The notes under the pieces: model-generated | What the model saw: only the letters and a program-made list of their open reading frames with translations | Told to the model about the DNA's origin: nothing | The model's database searches: none | Program-made: the position numbers and the translations under genes | Shown: positions 17,910 to 26,404 of the stretch, piece after piece | How the letters are laid out: every line of letters begins with the position of its first letter | Position numbering within the stretch: position 1 is the stretch's first letter | NCBI GenBank assembly: GCA_045594705.1 | Contig: JAZNZB010000090.1 | Span: 65,384 to 129,383 of the forward strand | DNA: 64,000 nt | Direction: 5' to 3' | Source of the DNA: SVQP01 sp045594705 | GTDB taxonomy: Bacteria; Bacillota; Clostridia; Oscillospirales; CAG-272

Positions 17910-18212
17910 ATGCTGACGCCAAGGTGGGTAACAGTGAGCTACGGCCGAAGCAAAATCTACTCCGATACTAGAGAAATAACGGTAGCCAATGTCAAGGACG
18001 AGGTCAATAAGGCGGGCGCGGTACACTGTCAAAACCAGTCCGAAACCCCGACGCTGTGGAAAGAATTTCGGGGTCAGACCAAGATATTACAGAAAACAAA
18101 AGAGATCCACGAGGAAATCAATCACAAAATCAACGAAAACCGCGCGTACGAGATTTCTTTATTCACATATAAAAAACCGCGATGCATTATACATCGCGGT
18201 TATCTGTATTAA
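17910..18212 (+). pseudogene. Phage portal protein, N-terminal relic
   Basis: An open frame of 100 codons whose first 90 residues resemble the start of SPP1-type phage portal proteins. The cues are YGRSKIYSDTREITVANV, LWKEFRGQTKIL and EIHEEINHKINENRAYEI, equivalent to the family's lead-in, the LY-YYRG-Q-IL motif and the PEINNKI-EN-A-EI motif. The frame then runs into a hairpin at 18175 and stops, while a real portal has 400 or more residues, so the rest is lost. No ribosome site is obvious. Together with the terminase tail at 15173 it marks a decayed prophage packaging region. The identification rests on motif recall only. Confidence 0.6.
18175..18204. terminator. Terminator of the GH109-like gene
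   Basis: A perfect 10-bp stem (18175-18184 with 18192-18201) with a 7-base loop. On the minus strand it is followed by a T run just after the gene end at 18223. Confidence 0.85.
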
Positions 18213-18222
18213 ATCTTATGCT

Positions 18223-19422
18223 TTATTCCCTCTCGCAAAATGCGCCGTTTGTGAAATCCGGGAAGTCTACGGGGGCTCCGCCCTTGGCGATCGACATTTC
18301 GGACAGAGGTGTCACAGCCATCCAGGCAGCTGCGTCGTAGACGTCGATGGGGCAAGGCGTGCCGTTTCTGACAGCCTCGATGAACGCATCGTAAACAAGA
18401 CCGTCCATGCCGCCGTGGCCGCCGCGAATGCCTTCCTTGAGATACTTCTCCCAAACGGGATGCTCGTACTTTTCAAGATACTTTTCCGCGTTGTTCCACT
18501 GCACAGACCAATTCCAATGGTCTGCGGGCGTGAAATCGGAATCTAAGTAAACCGAGTTGTTGTCTTCCATGTACATGCCCAGCGTGCCGCGCACGGTAAA
18601 TCTTCTGCTGTATGCTCTGGGCAGCGTTGTATCAAGGCTGAGCGTAATGGTTTCGCCGTTGGCGCACTTGATGATGGTGGTTACCACGTCGCCCTGTGCG
18701 AAATTCGCAGTCTGCAGAGCGGGATTGACGTTTTCGTGCTGTCTTGCATACTCGTTCATGCCGCGTGACTTGCTTGCAACCGAAACAAGATTCAAGAATC
18801 TGTTTCCTCTGTTGATACCCAAAATCTGCGCGATCGGGCCAAGCTCGTGCGTGGGGTAGTTCTCGCAGTTTCTGTGCAGATAATTGCGCAGTCTGTAGTG
18901 TCTGTTTTCTTTGCCATAAGCGACCTCATCGCGCAAATCGTGGCAATAGCCGCCCTCGCAATGCACGATCTCGCCAAACAGCCCCTGTTTGATCATATTC
19001 ATGACCATCATCTCAATTCTGCCGTAGCAGCAATTTTCAAGGAACATAAAGGGCGTTTTGGTGCGCTCGTAAGCGCGGACCATATCCCAGCATTGGTCGA
19101 TCGAATAAGCACCGCCGACTTCCATACCTACGGCAATTCCCTTTTCCATGGCTTCAATGGCGATCGGCACGTGGGATTCCCACGAAGAAAGGATCAGTAC
19201 AGCATCCGCAAGTGCGGGATCAAGCACCTCATGCCAGTCAGTACTTGCGAAAGGCTTTACAAATCCACGTCCTACAATGGTATTCACAGCCCAATCAACT
19301 CTGTCCTGATAAGTGTCGCACACAGCAGTCACAACCATATTGTCCATATCCAAAAGGCAATTCTGGAGCATATATCCGCCTCTGCAGCCAAGACCTATGA
19401 TCGCTACTCTGACTTTTTCCAT
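18223..19422 (-). CDS. Gfo/Idh/MocA oxidoreductase, GH109-like
   Basis: A 399-residue NAD(P)-dependent protein. The N-terminal Rossmann fold shows VRVAIIGLGCRGGYML. The C-terminal part has the signature of family GH109, glycosidases that act on alpha-N-acetylgalactosaminides through a transient NAD oxidation: YGRIEMMVMNMI, EGGYCHDLRDE, YPTHELGPIAQILGINRGNRF and the HGGMDGLV segment. No signal peptide is present, so it is cytoplasmic. The start at 19422 is chosen because GGAGG lies eight bases upstream; the ATG at 19437 overlaps that site. It is transcribed alone from a consensus promoter. The true substrate is uncertain, and a plain sugar dehydrogenase is the alternative. Confidence 0.85.
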   Translation of the reverse strand: MEKVRVAIIGLGCRGGYMLQNCLLDMDNMVVTAVCDTYQDRVDWAVNTIVGRGFVKPFASTDWHEVLDPALADAVLILSSWESHVPIAIEAMEKGIAVGMEVGGAYSIDQCWDMVRAYERTKTPFMFLENCCYGRIEMMVMNMIKQGLFGEIVHCEGGYCHDLRDEVAYGKENRHYRLRNYLHRNCENYPTHELGPIAQILGINRGNRFLNLVSVASKSRGMNEYARQHENVNPALQTANFAQGDVVTTIIKCANGETITLSLDTTLPRAYSRRFTVRGTLGMYMEDNNSVYLDSDFTPADHWNWSVQWNNAEKYLEKYEHPVWEKYLKEGIRGGHGGMDGLVYDAFIEAVRNGTPCPIDVYDAAAWMAVTPLSEMSIAKGGAPVDFPDFTNGAFCERE

Positions 19423-19453
19423 ATTGAAGTCCTCCATAATAGATATCTCCTAT

Positions 19454-19482
19454 ATCATACCACTTATTGCTTTGACTGTCAA
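19454..19482 (-). promoter_or_regulatory. Promoter of the GH109-like gene
   Basis: On the minus strand, TTGACA (19482-19477), 17 bases, TATGAT (19459-19454). Confidence 0.8.
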
Positions 19483-19498
19483 TAATTTTGCAAAAGTC

Positions 19499-19527
19499 TT
19501 GCATTATACATTTGATTGTGCTATAAT
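19499..19527 (+). promoter_or_regulatory. Promoter of trkA-trkH
   Basis: TTGCAT (19499-19504), 17 bases, TATAAT (19522-19527). It is divergent from the GH109-like promoter, with only about 17 bases between the two -35 boxes. Confidence 0.75.
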
Positions 19528-19560
19528 TAGGTCAATGTCATTTCATAAATGGAGTAATAT

Positions 19561-20916
19561 ATGAACATCATTGTTGTTGGTGCCGGTGCTGTCGGCACAG
19601 TGATTTGTACACAACTCGCCAAGGAAGGTCACGATATTACTATTGTTGACCAGAACATGTCTGTTTTGGCCGAGCTCTCCAACAAGCTGGATATTATCGG
19701 TGTTCAAGGAAACGGTGCTTCCGTATCTGCGTTACGCAAAGCAGGTGCTGACAAAGCTGAACTTTTAATTGCGGTCACCAATGAGGATGAGCTGAATATT
19801 CTTTGCTGTGCGTCTGCAAAAAAGCTAGGCACAAAAAACACAGTTGCCAGAGTCCGCAATCCCGAGTATACAGAATTGATGCAAATGCTCAGCAAGGACC
19901 TGAACCTATCGCTGACCATCAATCCCGAGTACTCTGTTGCAAAGGAGATCTCGCGCATGCTCAGATTCCCTTTCGCATCCAAGATCGATACCTGTTATCG
20001 CGGCCGAGTCGAGCTTGCAGAATTTACAGTAGAGCCGGGCTCAGTTCTGTGCGGACTGACTCCTGCACAGATCCACACCAAAGTAGGACTTCACTTTTTG
20101 ATCTGTTGTGTTCTTCGAAAGAATGAAGCATATATCCCCAAGGGTGATTTCGTTTTGCAAGCAGGAGATAAGGTTTGTCTGACTGCACACAACGATGAAA
20201 TCGCTCAGTTCTTCAAGGCGATCGGCGCGTACAAGCATCCTGTTCGTGACGTGTTGATCGTTGGTGGCAGCAGAATGACCTATTATTTGCTGACCTTCTT
20301 GCAAAAAAACAAGATCCGTGCAACTGTAATCGAGCCGGATAAGCAGCGTTGCCGCTTGTTGGCTGAGCAATTTGACTGTAACGTAATCCATGATGACGGT
20401 ACCAAGCAGTCGGTTCTTCAAGAAGAGGGCGTTACAAACGCAGACGCCTTCATTGCACTTTCGGATGAGGACGAGGAAAATGCAATCGTTTCTCTCTATG
20501 CTAAATCCCAGAACAATAATAAGATCATTACGTTGATCAGAAATATGCAGTATGTAGAGCTGTTCAAGGGCGTAGGCCTTGATAGCATTGTCTCCCCGAA
20601 GTACTCGACCTCCAATGAGATCGTAAGATATGTACGCTCTCTTGCTGTAACAAAGGAAATTGAAATTGAATCCTTGCATACCCTCATGGATAACCGATTC
20701 GAGGCCTTGGAAATTGTCATCAAGGACCATGCCGAGGGAGTTACCGGTGTCCCCCTGAAGCAACTCAAGATCAGAAATGATATACTGATTGCCACAATTG
20801 TTCATAAGGATAAGATCGTTATTCCCTCCGGTAATGACAAGATTGAAAAAGACGATACTGTCATTCTGATCACAAAGGGTGAACACATTGAGAACATAAA
20901 GGATATTTTGAAATAA
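19561..20916 (+). CDS. trkA: Trk potassium uptake regulator TrkA
   Basis: A 451-residue peripheral membrane protein that gates the TrkH potassium channel in response to nucleotides. It has two tandem RCK units, each a Rossmann fold plus a TrkA-C domain. The first begins IIVVGAGAVGTVICTQLAKEGHDITIVD, read as a GxGxxG loop with the ribose-binding Asp. The second begins near residue 228 with VLIVGGSRMTYYLL, a weaker loop. GGAG lies ten bases before the ATG. trkH follows after two bases. The leader is too short for a c-di-AMP riboswitch. Confidence 0.95.
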   Translation: MNIIVVGAGAVGTVICTQLAKEGHDITIVDQNMSVLAELSNKLDIIGVQGNGASVSALRKAGADKAELLIAVTNEDELNILCCASAKKLGTKNTVARVRNPEYTELMQMLSKDLNLSLTINPEYSVAKEISRMLRFPFASKIDTCYRGRVELAEFTVEPGSVLCGLTPAQIHTKVGLHFLICCVLRKNEAYIPKGDFVLQAGDKVCLTAHNDEIAQFFKAIGAYKHPVRDVLIVGGSRMTYYLLTFLQKNKIRATVIEPDKQRCRLLAEQFDCNVIHDDGTKQSVLQEEGVTNADAFIALSDEDEENAIVSLYAKSQNNNKIITLIRNMQYVELFKGVGLDSIVSPKYSTSNEIVRYVRSLAVTKEIEIESLHTLMDNRFEALEIVIKDHAEGVTGVPLKQLKIRNDILIATIVHKDKIVIPSGNDKIEKDDTVILITKGEHIENIKDILK

Positions 20917-20918
20917 TT

Positions 20919-22358
20919 ATGAATTATCGCATGCTTCGCTATTTACTTGGCTGCATTTTGCTCATAGAAGCCATCCTTTTGCTTCTTCCGTTAGCAACAG
21001 CCATGATATACAAAGAGGACATTCTCCCCTTTGTATATCCGATATGTATGTTGCTCGTCATATCGGTCCCTTGTGTCATTCTCAAACCGAAGAATACCAA
21101 TATTTACGCAAGAGAAGGTTTTATCTGCGTTTCATCCGCCTGGATTCTGCTTTCTGTATTCGGAGCGCTGCCTTTTGTGTTCAGTGGCACGATTCCGAAC
21201 TTTATAGACGCACTATTTGAGACTGTTTCCGGTTTTACGACGACAGGTGCCACTATCCTGACCGCTGTGGAAGGCCTTCCGCGCAGTATTCTCTTTTGGA
21301 GAAGCTTTACACACTGGATTGGCGGCATGGGAGTTCTTGTGTTTATGCTGGCAATTCTGCCTTCTGCAGGCGGTGAAGCCATTCACCTGATGCGCGCAGA
21401 GGTTCCCGGACCCACAAAGGGTAAGCTTGTTCCCAAGATGCGTCAGACAGCTCTGATCCTGTACGGCATCTATATCGTATTGACGTGTATCCAGATCGTT
21501 GCTCTTTTGATTTGCGGACTTCCGTTGTACGATTCAATCGTTACCTCTTTCGCGACAGCGGGCACAGGCGGCTTCTCGGTACTCAACAGCTCGATAGCCG
21601 GTTATGCCAATCCCGCTGCGGAATGGGTAATCGCCATTTTCATGATACTGTTCGGTATTAATTTCAACCTGTTCTTCTTTATTCTGATAGGTAAGATCAA
21701 GGATGTACTCAAGAGCGAGGAACTCAGAGTATATCTTGGCGTCATTGCTGTTTCTGTTGTTGCTGTATCGGTGAATATTTTCCATTTGATCGGAAATGTG
21801 GGTGACTCTGTCCGAACAGCATTTTTCCAAGTAGCCTCTATTATGACGACAACCGGCTTTGTTACGGTGGAATTCAACGATTGGCCGGTGCTGTCCAAAA
21901 CAATACTGACACTTTTGATGATCATTGGCGCTTGTGCGGGCTCTACTGCGGGGGGCTTGAAGATTTCAAGAATCCTGATACTTTTCAAGAATATTTTCCG
22001 CGAGATCAAGCACATGATCCGTCCAAAGTCAGTCAATGTTGTTCGTGTGGATGGAGAGGTAATTCCGGACGAAACCATTCGCTCTGCGACAGGTTATCTG
22101 AGCGTATATATGTTAGCCATTGTCATTTGTGTTGTTTTGATCGCTTTTGACGGATATAGCATGGAAACCAATATTACCGCTACTCTTTCCTGCATCAATA
22201 ACATTGGGCCTGCACTTGGCGACATTGGTGCAATGGGGAATTTTTCCCTATTCAGGCCTTTTTCAAAACTCGTTTTAACGTTTGCTATGCTCTTGGGCAG
22301 ATTGGAATTCGTTCCCATGATCGTATTCTTCTCCCCTTACGCATGGAAAAAGAGATAA
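20919..22358 (+). CDS. trkH: Trk potassium uptake channel TrkH
   Basis: A 479-residue polytopic membrane protein of the TrkH/KtrB superfamily that conducts potassium. Four pore repeats, each with a short selectivity loop, can be read: TVSGFTTTGATIL, FATAGTGGFSVL, SIMTTTGFVTV and INNIGPALG. The GACAGSTAGGLKISRI segment before the last repeat is the conserved intramembrane-loop region. It forms one operon with trkA and ends at the terminator at 22365-22401. Confidence 0.95.
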   Translation: MNYRMLRYLLGCILLIEAILLLLPLATAMIYKEDILPFVYPICMLLVISVPCVILKPKNTNIYAREGFICVSSAWILLSVFGALPFVFSGTIPNFIDALFETVSGFTTTGATILTAVEGLPRSILFWRSFTHWIGGMGVLVFMLAILPSAGGEAIHLMRAEVPGPTKGKLVPKMRQTALILYGIYIVLTCIQIVALLICGLPLYDSIVTSFATAGTGGFSVLNSSIAGYANPAAEWVIAIFMILFGINFNLFFFILIGKIKDVLKSEELRVYLGVIAVSVVAVSVNIFHLIGNVGDSVRTAFFQVASIMTTTGFVTVEFNDWPVLSKTILTLLMIIGACAGSTAGGLKISRILILFKNIFREIKHMIRPKSVNVVRVDGEVIPDETIRSATGYLSVYMLAIVICVVLIAFDGYSMETNITATLSCINNIGPALGDIGAMGNFSLFRPFSKLVLTFAMLLGRLEFVPMIVFFSPYAWKKR

Positions 22359-22364
22359 ATTTCA

Positions 22365-22401
22365 TAGAAAAAGCAGACGGCTATACCGTCTGCTTTTTCT
22401 A
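22365..22401. terminator. Bidirectional terminator between trkH and an oxidoreductase gene
   Basis: A perfect 16-bp stem (22365-22380 with 22386-22401) and a 5-base loop between converging genes. Confidence 0.9.
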
Positions 22402-23367
22402 TTTGGTAATGACTTCGGGCTTTCCTTGGCTTCGATAGGTCGCCAGCACCAGTCTTACTGCCTTTGCGGCTTCCCTTGCGTCGATCTCGAAGTGTCTGCC
22501 GGTTTCTACGCAATCATAGAAATCAGCGATCAAGGCACCGTGGCCGCTGCCGTAGCACGCTTTTCCAAGCGCATGGGCAACGTCGTCATAATGCACGTGC
22601 CGCGTGCCGTAGATCACATCCTTGGGCATCAGCTTGATCCATTCACCATCAGCCTTGACAGTTATCTCAACCGGACAATCTGTCGGACCACCGTTGGTCG
22701 CATAAAAGGTAAAGCCGTTGTTTTTCTCACCGGCAAGAATGACTGCAGTGTCCTCTACCTCGATCTCGTCAGAAAGCGTCATACAACTGATCTGTCCTTG
22801 CAGAGTCTCGGGCATGCCTACCAGCCATTGCACAAGATCAAGCGTATGCAGCGCCTGATTGATCAGCACACCGCCACCCTCAGTCGCCCATTTTCCTCTC
22901 CAGTCACCCGAACGGTAATAATTGGCATCTCTGTACCACGTGACACTCGCAACGGCAGAGCGCGAATTTTTGCCCTGCAGATAAGCCTTGACAGCTTGAT
23001 TTGCGGTGTTGTATCTGTTTTGAAAGCAAACACCGATTTGTGCCTTACTTCTCTCTGCAGCCTCGATCACTCTGACGATGTCCTTCTCCGAAATGCAAAG
23101 AGGCTTTTCACAAAGAACATTAATCCCTCTTTCAAGTGCTTCGATGATCATATCCGCGTGCAGATAGTGCGGGGTGCAGATATGCAGCACGTCGATCTCC
23201 TCATGATCAAGCATGACTGCAAGATCGGTATAATGACGCTCGCCCGGAGCATTTTTCAGTTTGTTCGGATCAATATCACATACTGCTGCAATGGTATGTC
23301 CCTGTTGGGTCAACACTTGCTCGTGCAGTCTTGCAATATTGCCGTAGCCGACAAGTGCGGATCTCAT
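22399..23367 (-). CDS. Gfo/Idh/MocA family oxidoreductase
   Basis: A 322-residue cytoplasmic NAD(P)-dependent sugar dehydrogenase-like protein. The N-terminus MRSALVGYGNIARLHEQVL is the Rossmann loop, and VLCEKPLCISEKD holds the catalytic Lys of the EKP motif. DWRGKWATEGGGVLINQALHTLDLVQWL is typical of the myo-inositol/scyllo-inositol dehydrogenase branch and carries the active-site His. It is the last gene of a four-gene minus operon with a second oxidoreductase and two TIM-barrel isomerases. Its stop lies in the right arm of the terminator shared with trkH. The substrate is unknown; a uronate- or inositol-like sugar is plausible from context. Confidence 0.88.
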   Translation of the reverse strand: MRSALVGYGNIARLHEQVLTQQGHTIAAVCDIDPNKLKNAPGERHYTDLAVMLDHEEIDVLHICTPHYLHADMIIEALERGINVLCEKPLCISEKDIVRVIEAAERSKAQIGVCFQNRYNTANQAVKAYLQGKNSRSAVASVTWYRDANYYRSGDWRGKWATEGGGVLINQALHTLDLVQWLVGMPETLQGQISCMTLSDEIEVEDTAVILAGEKNNGFTFYATNGGPTDCPVEITVKADGEWIKLMPKDVIYGTRHVHYDDVAHALGKACYGSGHGALIADFYDCVETGRHFEIDAREAAKAVRLVLATYRSQGKPEVITK

Positions 23368-23377
23368 AATGTCCTCC

Positions 23378-24556
23378 TTACTTGCTGCCGAAAGTTCCTG
23401 TCGTATCTGCTACAGCGCCGTCCTCACAATCCTTTTTAACAGAATTCGCAACGTGCTCCTGCAGTTCCTTATAATAACGCTCTTGGTCAACGGGCAGCGA
23501 AATGGTCTCACCGTTGTTCCAGCCGGAAAGCTCCATGGCATTCATCATTTCCACGCCGTTGATGCCCTCGGTACCGTCAACGAACAAAGGCTCTTCACCT
23601 CTGATGGCAGCAATGAAGTTATTGATAATACCCATGTGCTGCGGATTCTCGCCATCAGTCTCAACCTCGGTCATGGTGCACTTGGGAGGGATAAATCCGG
23701 TATCTGCGTTTCTTGCCCATTCCTGAGAGTCGTTTTCATTCTGCCAGTAGAACAGCTTGTTGTTTTCAACCAGCAGCTTGCCCTTGGTACCGGAAATCTC
23801 AAAGCGGTTTGTACCGGGAGCCTCGCCCGTAGTCGTTATAAACATACCGGTCGCACCGTTCTTGTACTTAAAGAACGCAGTGACCTCATCTTCAACTTCA
23901 ATATTGTGCCACTTGCCGTACTGGCAGAAGCCATTGATCTCTACAGGCATTTCTCCAACTACCCACTGTACAAGGTCGATCTGGTGCGGACACTGGTTGA
24001 TCAATACGCCACCGCCTTCCCCTGACCAGGTTGCACGCCAGCTGCCACTATCATAATACTGCTGGGTACGGTACCAGTCGGTAATGATCCAGGTCACGCG
24101 CTGCAGCTCGCCAATCCCGCCGTCACGTACGATCTCACGCATTTTGCGGTATACGCAGTTGGTACGCTGATTGAACATCATAGCGAACAGCGCGTTGCTG
24201 TTCTTTGCGCACTCGTTCATTTCCTTGACCTGCTTGGTATATACGCCCGCGGGCTTATCGCAGATGACATGGATATCGCGCTTCAGGCACTCCATAACCA
24301 TTTCGGGGTGGAAATAATGAGGTACGACAACCATAACCATGTCGCAAAGACCGCTGTCCAGCATATCAATGTAATTATCAAAATATGCAATGTCCATGCC
24401 CTGCGTTCTGCCCTTCATCGCCTCAATCTTTGCAGGATTGTTATCGCAAAGTGCGGTAATCACACCATTCGGAATTTTTCCGGGAAGAAACAGTCCTGCC
24501 ATATAATGTGTACCCTGATTACCAAGACCGATAATACCAACTCTTACCTTTTCCAT
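23378..24556 (-). CDS. Gfo/Idh/MocA family oxidoreductase
   Basis: A 392-residue paralogue of the next gene downstream. It starts MEKVRVGIIGLGNQGTHYM; AAGGAGG lies eight bases before this ATG at 24556, which rules out the upstream start at 24598. The catalytic motif reads ICDKPAGVY (DKP in place of EKP), and SWRATWSGEGGGVLINQCPHQIDLVQW carries the active-site His. A conserved GATGMFITTTGEAPGTNRFEI beta segment follows. It lies 47 bases after an isomerase gene and 10 bases before the other oxidoreductase. The two probably act in succession on one sugar, for example by oxidation at C3 and re-reduction. Confidence 0.88.
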   Translation of the reverse strand: MEKVRVGIIGLGNQGTHYMAGLFLPGKIPNGVITALCDNNPAKIEAMKGRTQGMDIAYFDNYIDMLDSGLCDMVMVVVPHYFHPEMVMECLKRDIHVICDKPAGVYTKQVKEMNECAKNSNALFAMMFNQRTNCVYRKMREIVRDGGIGELQRVTWIITDWYRTQQYYDSGSWRATWSGEGGGVLINQCPHQIDLVQWVVGEMPVEINGFCQYGKWHNIEVEDEVTAFFKYKNGATGMFITTTGEAPGTNRFEISGTKGKLLVENNKLFYWQNENDSQEWARNADTGFIPPKCTMTEVETDGENPQHMGIINNFIAAIRGEEPLFVDGTEGINGVEMMNAMELSGWNNGETISLPVDQERYYKELQEHVANSVKKDCEDGAVADTTGTFGSK

Positions 24557-24603
24557 TTTTATCCTCCTTGCCGTCAATAGCGGCCCAAATAATTTCAAAA
24601 TTC

Positions 24604-25374
24604 TTACAAATTGTTCTGAATATATTGAATGCTGCGCTGTACCTGCGCCATAGGATCGGGCATGGTTGCCGCGTTATCCTGCTCAACCAGGAAATACTGC
24701 GCCCCCGCCGCCTTCATGCGCGGAATCAGGGCTGCAAAATCAATATTACCATCTCCAACGGGGGCAAATGCAGGACTAAAGCCACCGATTGCATCCGAGG
24801 AATTCGTGATCATGTAATCCTTGAGATGTACGCAGCCGATCCTTCCCTTCAAGCGGTCGATCGTAGCACCAATATCCACTCCACCGTACTGTAGCCAATA
24901 GGTGTCCAGTGTGAAATTGATGTTGGGTGCATTTTTTATGATGTAGTCAAATACTGTCATACCGTTGTGCTTGAAAAACTCAAAGTGATGGTGATGATAG
25001 AAGAACGAAAAGCCGTTTGCTTTCATGATCTCGCCTGCACGGTCCAGCTGCTCGATCATGGCCTTGCAGTGACCCTCGTCTGCAATCTCGGCCGGCGGCA
25101 TTGCTCCAAGGCCGATGTTTTTGCAGCCGAATTTATCGTGCTCCTCCATCAGTGCCTGGGTATCCTCCACAATTCGATTCATGGGAACGTGAGTCAGTAC
25201 TACGGGCAGTCCTGTCTGATTGCTGACACGTGCGATCCTGTCAGGATCAAACGCGCCACCCGAATATTGGATATAGGAGTAACCCATTTCCCTCAGCATT
25301 TGCCCAGCCTCAAGAAAATGCTCTTCGGTGTCAAGGTAATTTCGAATCGAATACAGATTAAGTCCGGCTTGCAT
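24604..25374 (-). CDS. Sugar phosphate isomerase/epimerase family protein
   Basis: A 256-residue TIM-barrel protein of the xylose isomerase-like (AP-endonuclease 2) superfamily. It begins MQAGLNLYSIRNYLD; the ATG at 25374 has AAGGAGG a few bases upstream and overlaps the end of the preceding gene by 17 bases, so longer starts are rejected. Metal-binding positions appear as YHHHHFEF, NFTLDTYWLQYGG, GCVHLKDY and the final FLVEQDNA. Such proteins isomerise or epimerise keto sugars or inositol derivatives. It is translationally coupled to the upstream isomerase gene. Confidence 0.87.
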   Translation of the reverse strand: MQAGLNLYSIRNYLDTEEHFLEAGQMLREMGYSYIQYSGGAFDPDRIARVSNQTGLPVVLTHVPMNRIVEDTQALMEEHDKFGCKNIGLGAMPPAEIADEGHCKAMIEQLDRAGEIMKANGFSFFYHHHHFEFFKHNGMTVFDYIIKNAPNINFTLDTYWLQYGGVDIGATIDRLKGRIGCVHLKDYMITNSSDAIGGFSPAFAPVGDGNIDFAALIPRMKAAGAQYFLVEQDNAATMPDPMAQVQRSIQYIQNNL

Positions 25375-26227
25375 ATTTTTCAAAACCTCCTTCTGTCTGA
25401 ACGTATCCGTTCTTTTCCAAAAGTGCCTTAAGCGCATTGACCGCTGCGTCAAAAGCTACTTCGTTGTTTTCAAAGGTATACTTGTTTTTCATTTCCTGAC
25501 TGTCGATCTGAGCATATCCCGCAAACACTCTCAAATGCGGCTCGAGCGTCAAAACTATATCCTGACGGGGATCTATCATGCTGATCAGCGTGTCAATCAT
25601 ACCGTCGCCGTATCCTGCGGGAACGATCTCGCCCGTAGATGCGATCACGTCCTTGATATGGAAGTACTCGGTTTTGCTGTGCAAGGCCTTGAGCGTTTCT
25701 ACAGCGGGCTGCTCAACCTGCAAGAAATTCGCGGGATCGTAAACGTAATACAAGCCTTGTACGTTATGCATGATCAGCAAGACACGCTCCAGCGTATCGC
25801 CGTAAATGTCTTTCTCATTTTCGTGACAAAGCTTGACACCGTAACGGTCCGCGACCTCAATCATGCGACGCAGATACTCGTAAACCTTCTCGGGCTGATC
25901 GTAAGCTCCGAAAAAGCTGAACATACGAATGCGCTCTGCACCAAACACATTCGCAAGCTTGCAAACGTGCTCAACGATCTTCAAGTATTCGTCAATGTCT
26001 GCGGTAATATCCACCTTTCCCAATGGTGAACCAATCGACCATACGGCGATCCCTGCAGCGTCCAACACCTCCTTGATCTGTGCAGCCTCTTCAAGCGTAA
26101 GATCCTTGACGTTTTTGCCTGCAATCGAGCGCAATTCGGTAAGTCCAATACCGTTGCGTTTCATTGCTTTGATCTGACCTTCCAACGTCGGGTTCGCCTC
26201 ATCAGAAAAAGCACATAGTCTTATCAT
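25358..26227 (-). CDS. Sugar phosphate isomerase/epimerase family protein
   Basis: A 289-residue TIM-barrel protein, first gene of the minus-strand sugar operon. Motifs of the xylose isomerase-like superfamily are visible: ITLS-type SDEANPTLEGQIKAMKRNG at the start, RSIAGKNV, LCHENEKDIYGDT with metal ligands, YYVYDPANFLQV, EYFHIKDV and VLTLEPHLRVF. GGAGGT lies five bases before ATG. It is divergent from uxaC, and the 177-base gap holds palindromes that may control both directions. It resembles IolE/IolI-type enzymes, but the substrate cannot be named. Confidence 0.87.
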   Translation of the reverse strand: MIRLCAFSDEANPTLEGQIKAMKRNGIGLTELRSIAGKNVKDLTLEEAAQIKEVLDAAGIAVWSIGSPLGKVDITADIDEYLKIVEHVCKLANVFGAERIRMFSFFGAYDQPEKVYEYLRRMIEVADRYGVKLCHENEKDIYGDTLERVLLIMHNVQGLYYVYDPANFLQVEQPAVETLKALHSKTEYFHIKDVIASTGEIVPAGYGDGMIDTLISMIDPRQDIVLTLEPHLRVFAGYAQIDSQEMKNKYTFENNEVAFDAAVNALKALLEKNGYVQTEGGFEKYASRT

Positions 26228-26241
26228 GACAACCTCCCCAA

Positions 26242-26253
26242 GACATATATGTC
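26242..26253. promoter_or_regulatory. 12-bp palindrome upstream of the isomerase operon
   Basis: GACATATATGTC is a perfect palindrome 15 bases upstream of the minus-strand start. It shares ACATATAT / ATATATGT half-sites with the rhaA leader repeat. Possible operator. Confidence 0.35.
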
Positions 26254-26311
26254 ATAAACACAAATTTTTAATAAAAGCGCATTGCATAATTCGCAAATCC
26301 CATTGCTTTTT

Positions 26312-26340
26312 TTGCAATTATATTGTACAATACATATAAC
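26312..26340 (+). promoter_or_regulatory. Promoter of the uronate operon
   Basis: TTGCAA (26312-26317), 17 bases, TATAAC (26335-26340), 65 bases before uxaC. Confidence 0.65.
26321..26332 (+). promoter_or_regulatory. Operator-like palindrome inside the uronate promoter
   Basis: TATTGTACAATA is a perfect 12-bp palindrome inside the spacer between -35 and -10. The shape and position fit a GntR-family uronate repressor, but no such gene is in the window. Confidence 0.5.
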
Positions 26341-26404
26341 ACTATGTCAAGTGAATTACAACTACTTTTCACAAAACAACATTAAAAAACCAATGAGGTA
26401 TCAA

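Noticed and set aside
17784..18032. 82-codon minus-strand frame upstream of the collagen-like lipoprotein gene
   Set aside because: It overlaps the portal relic on the plus strand, which has better motif support, and has no ribosome site or domain.
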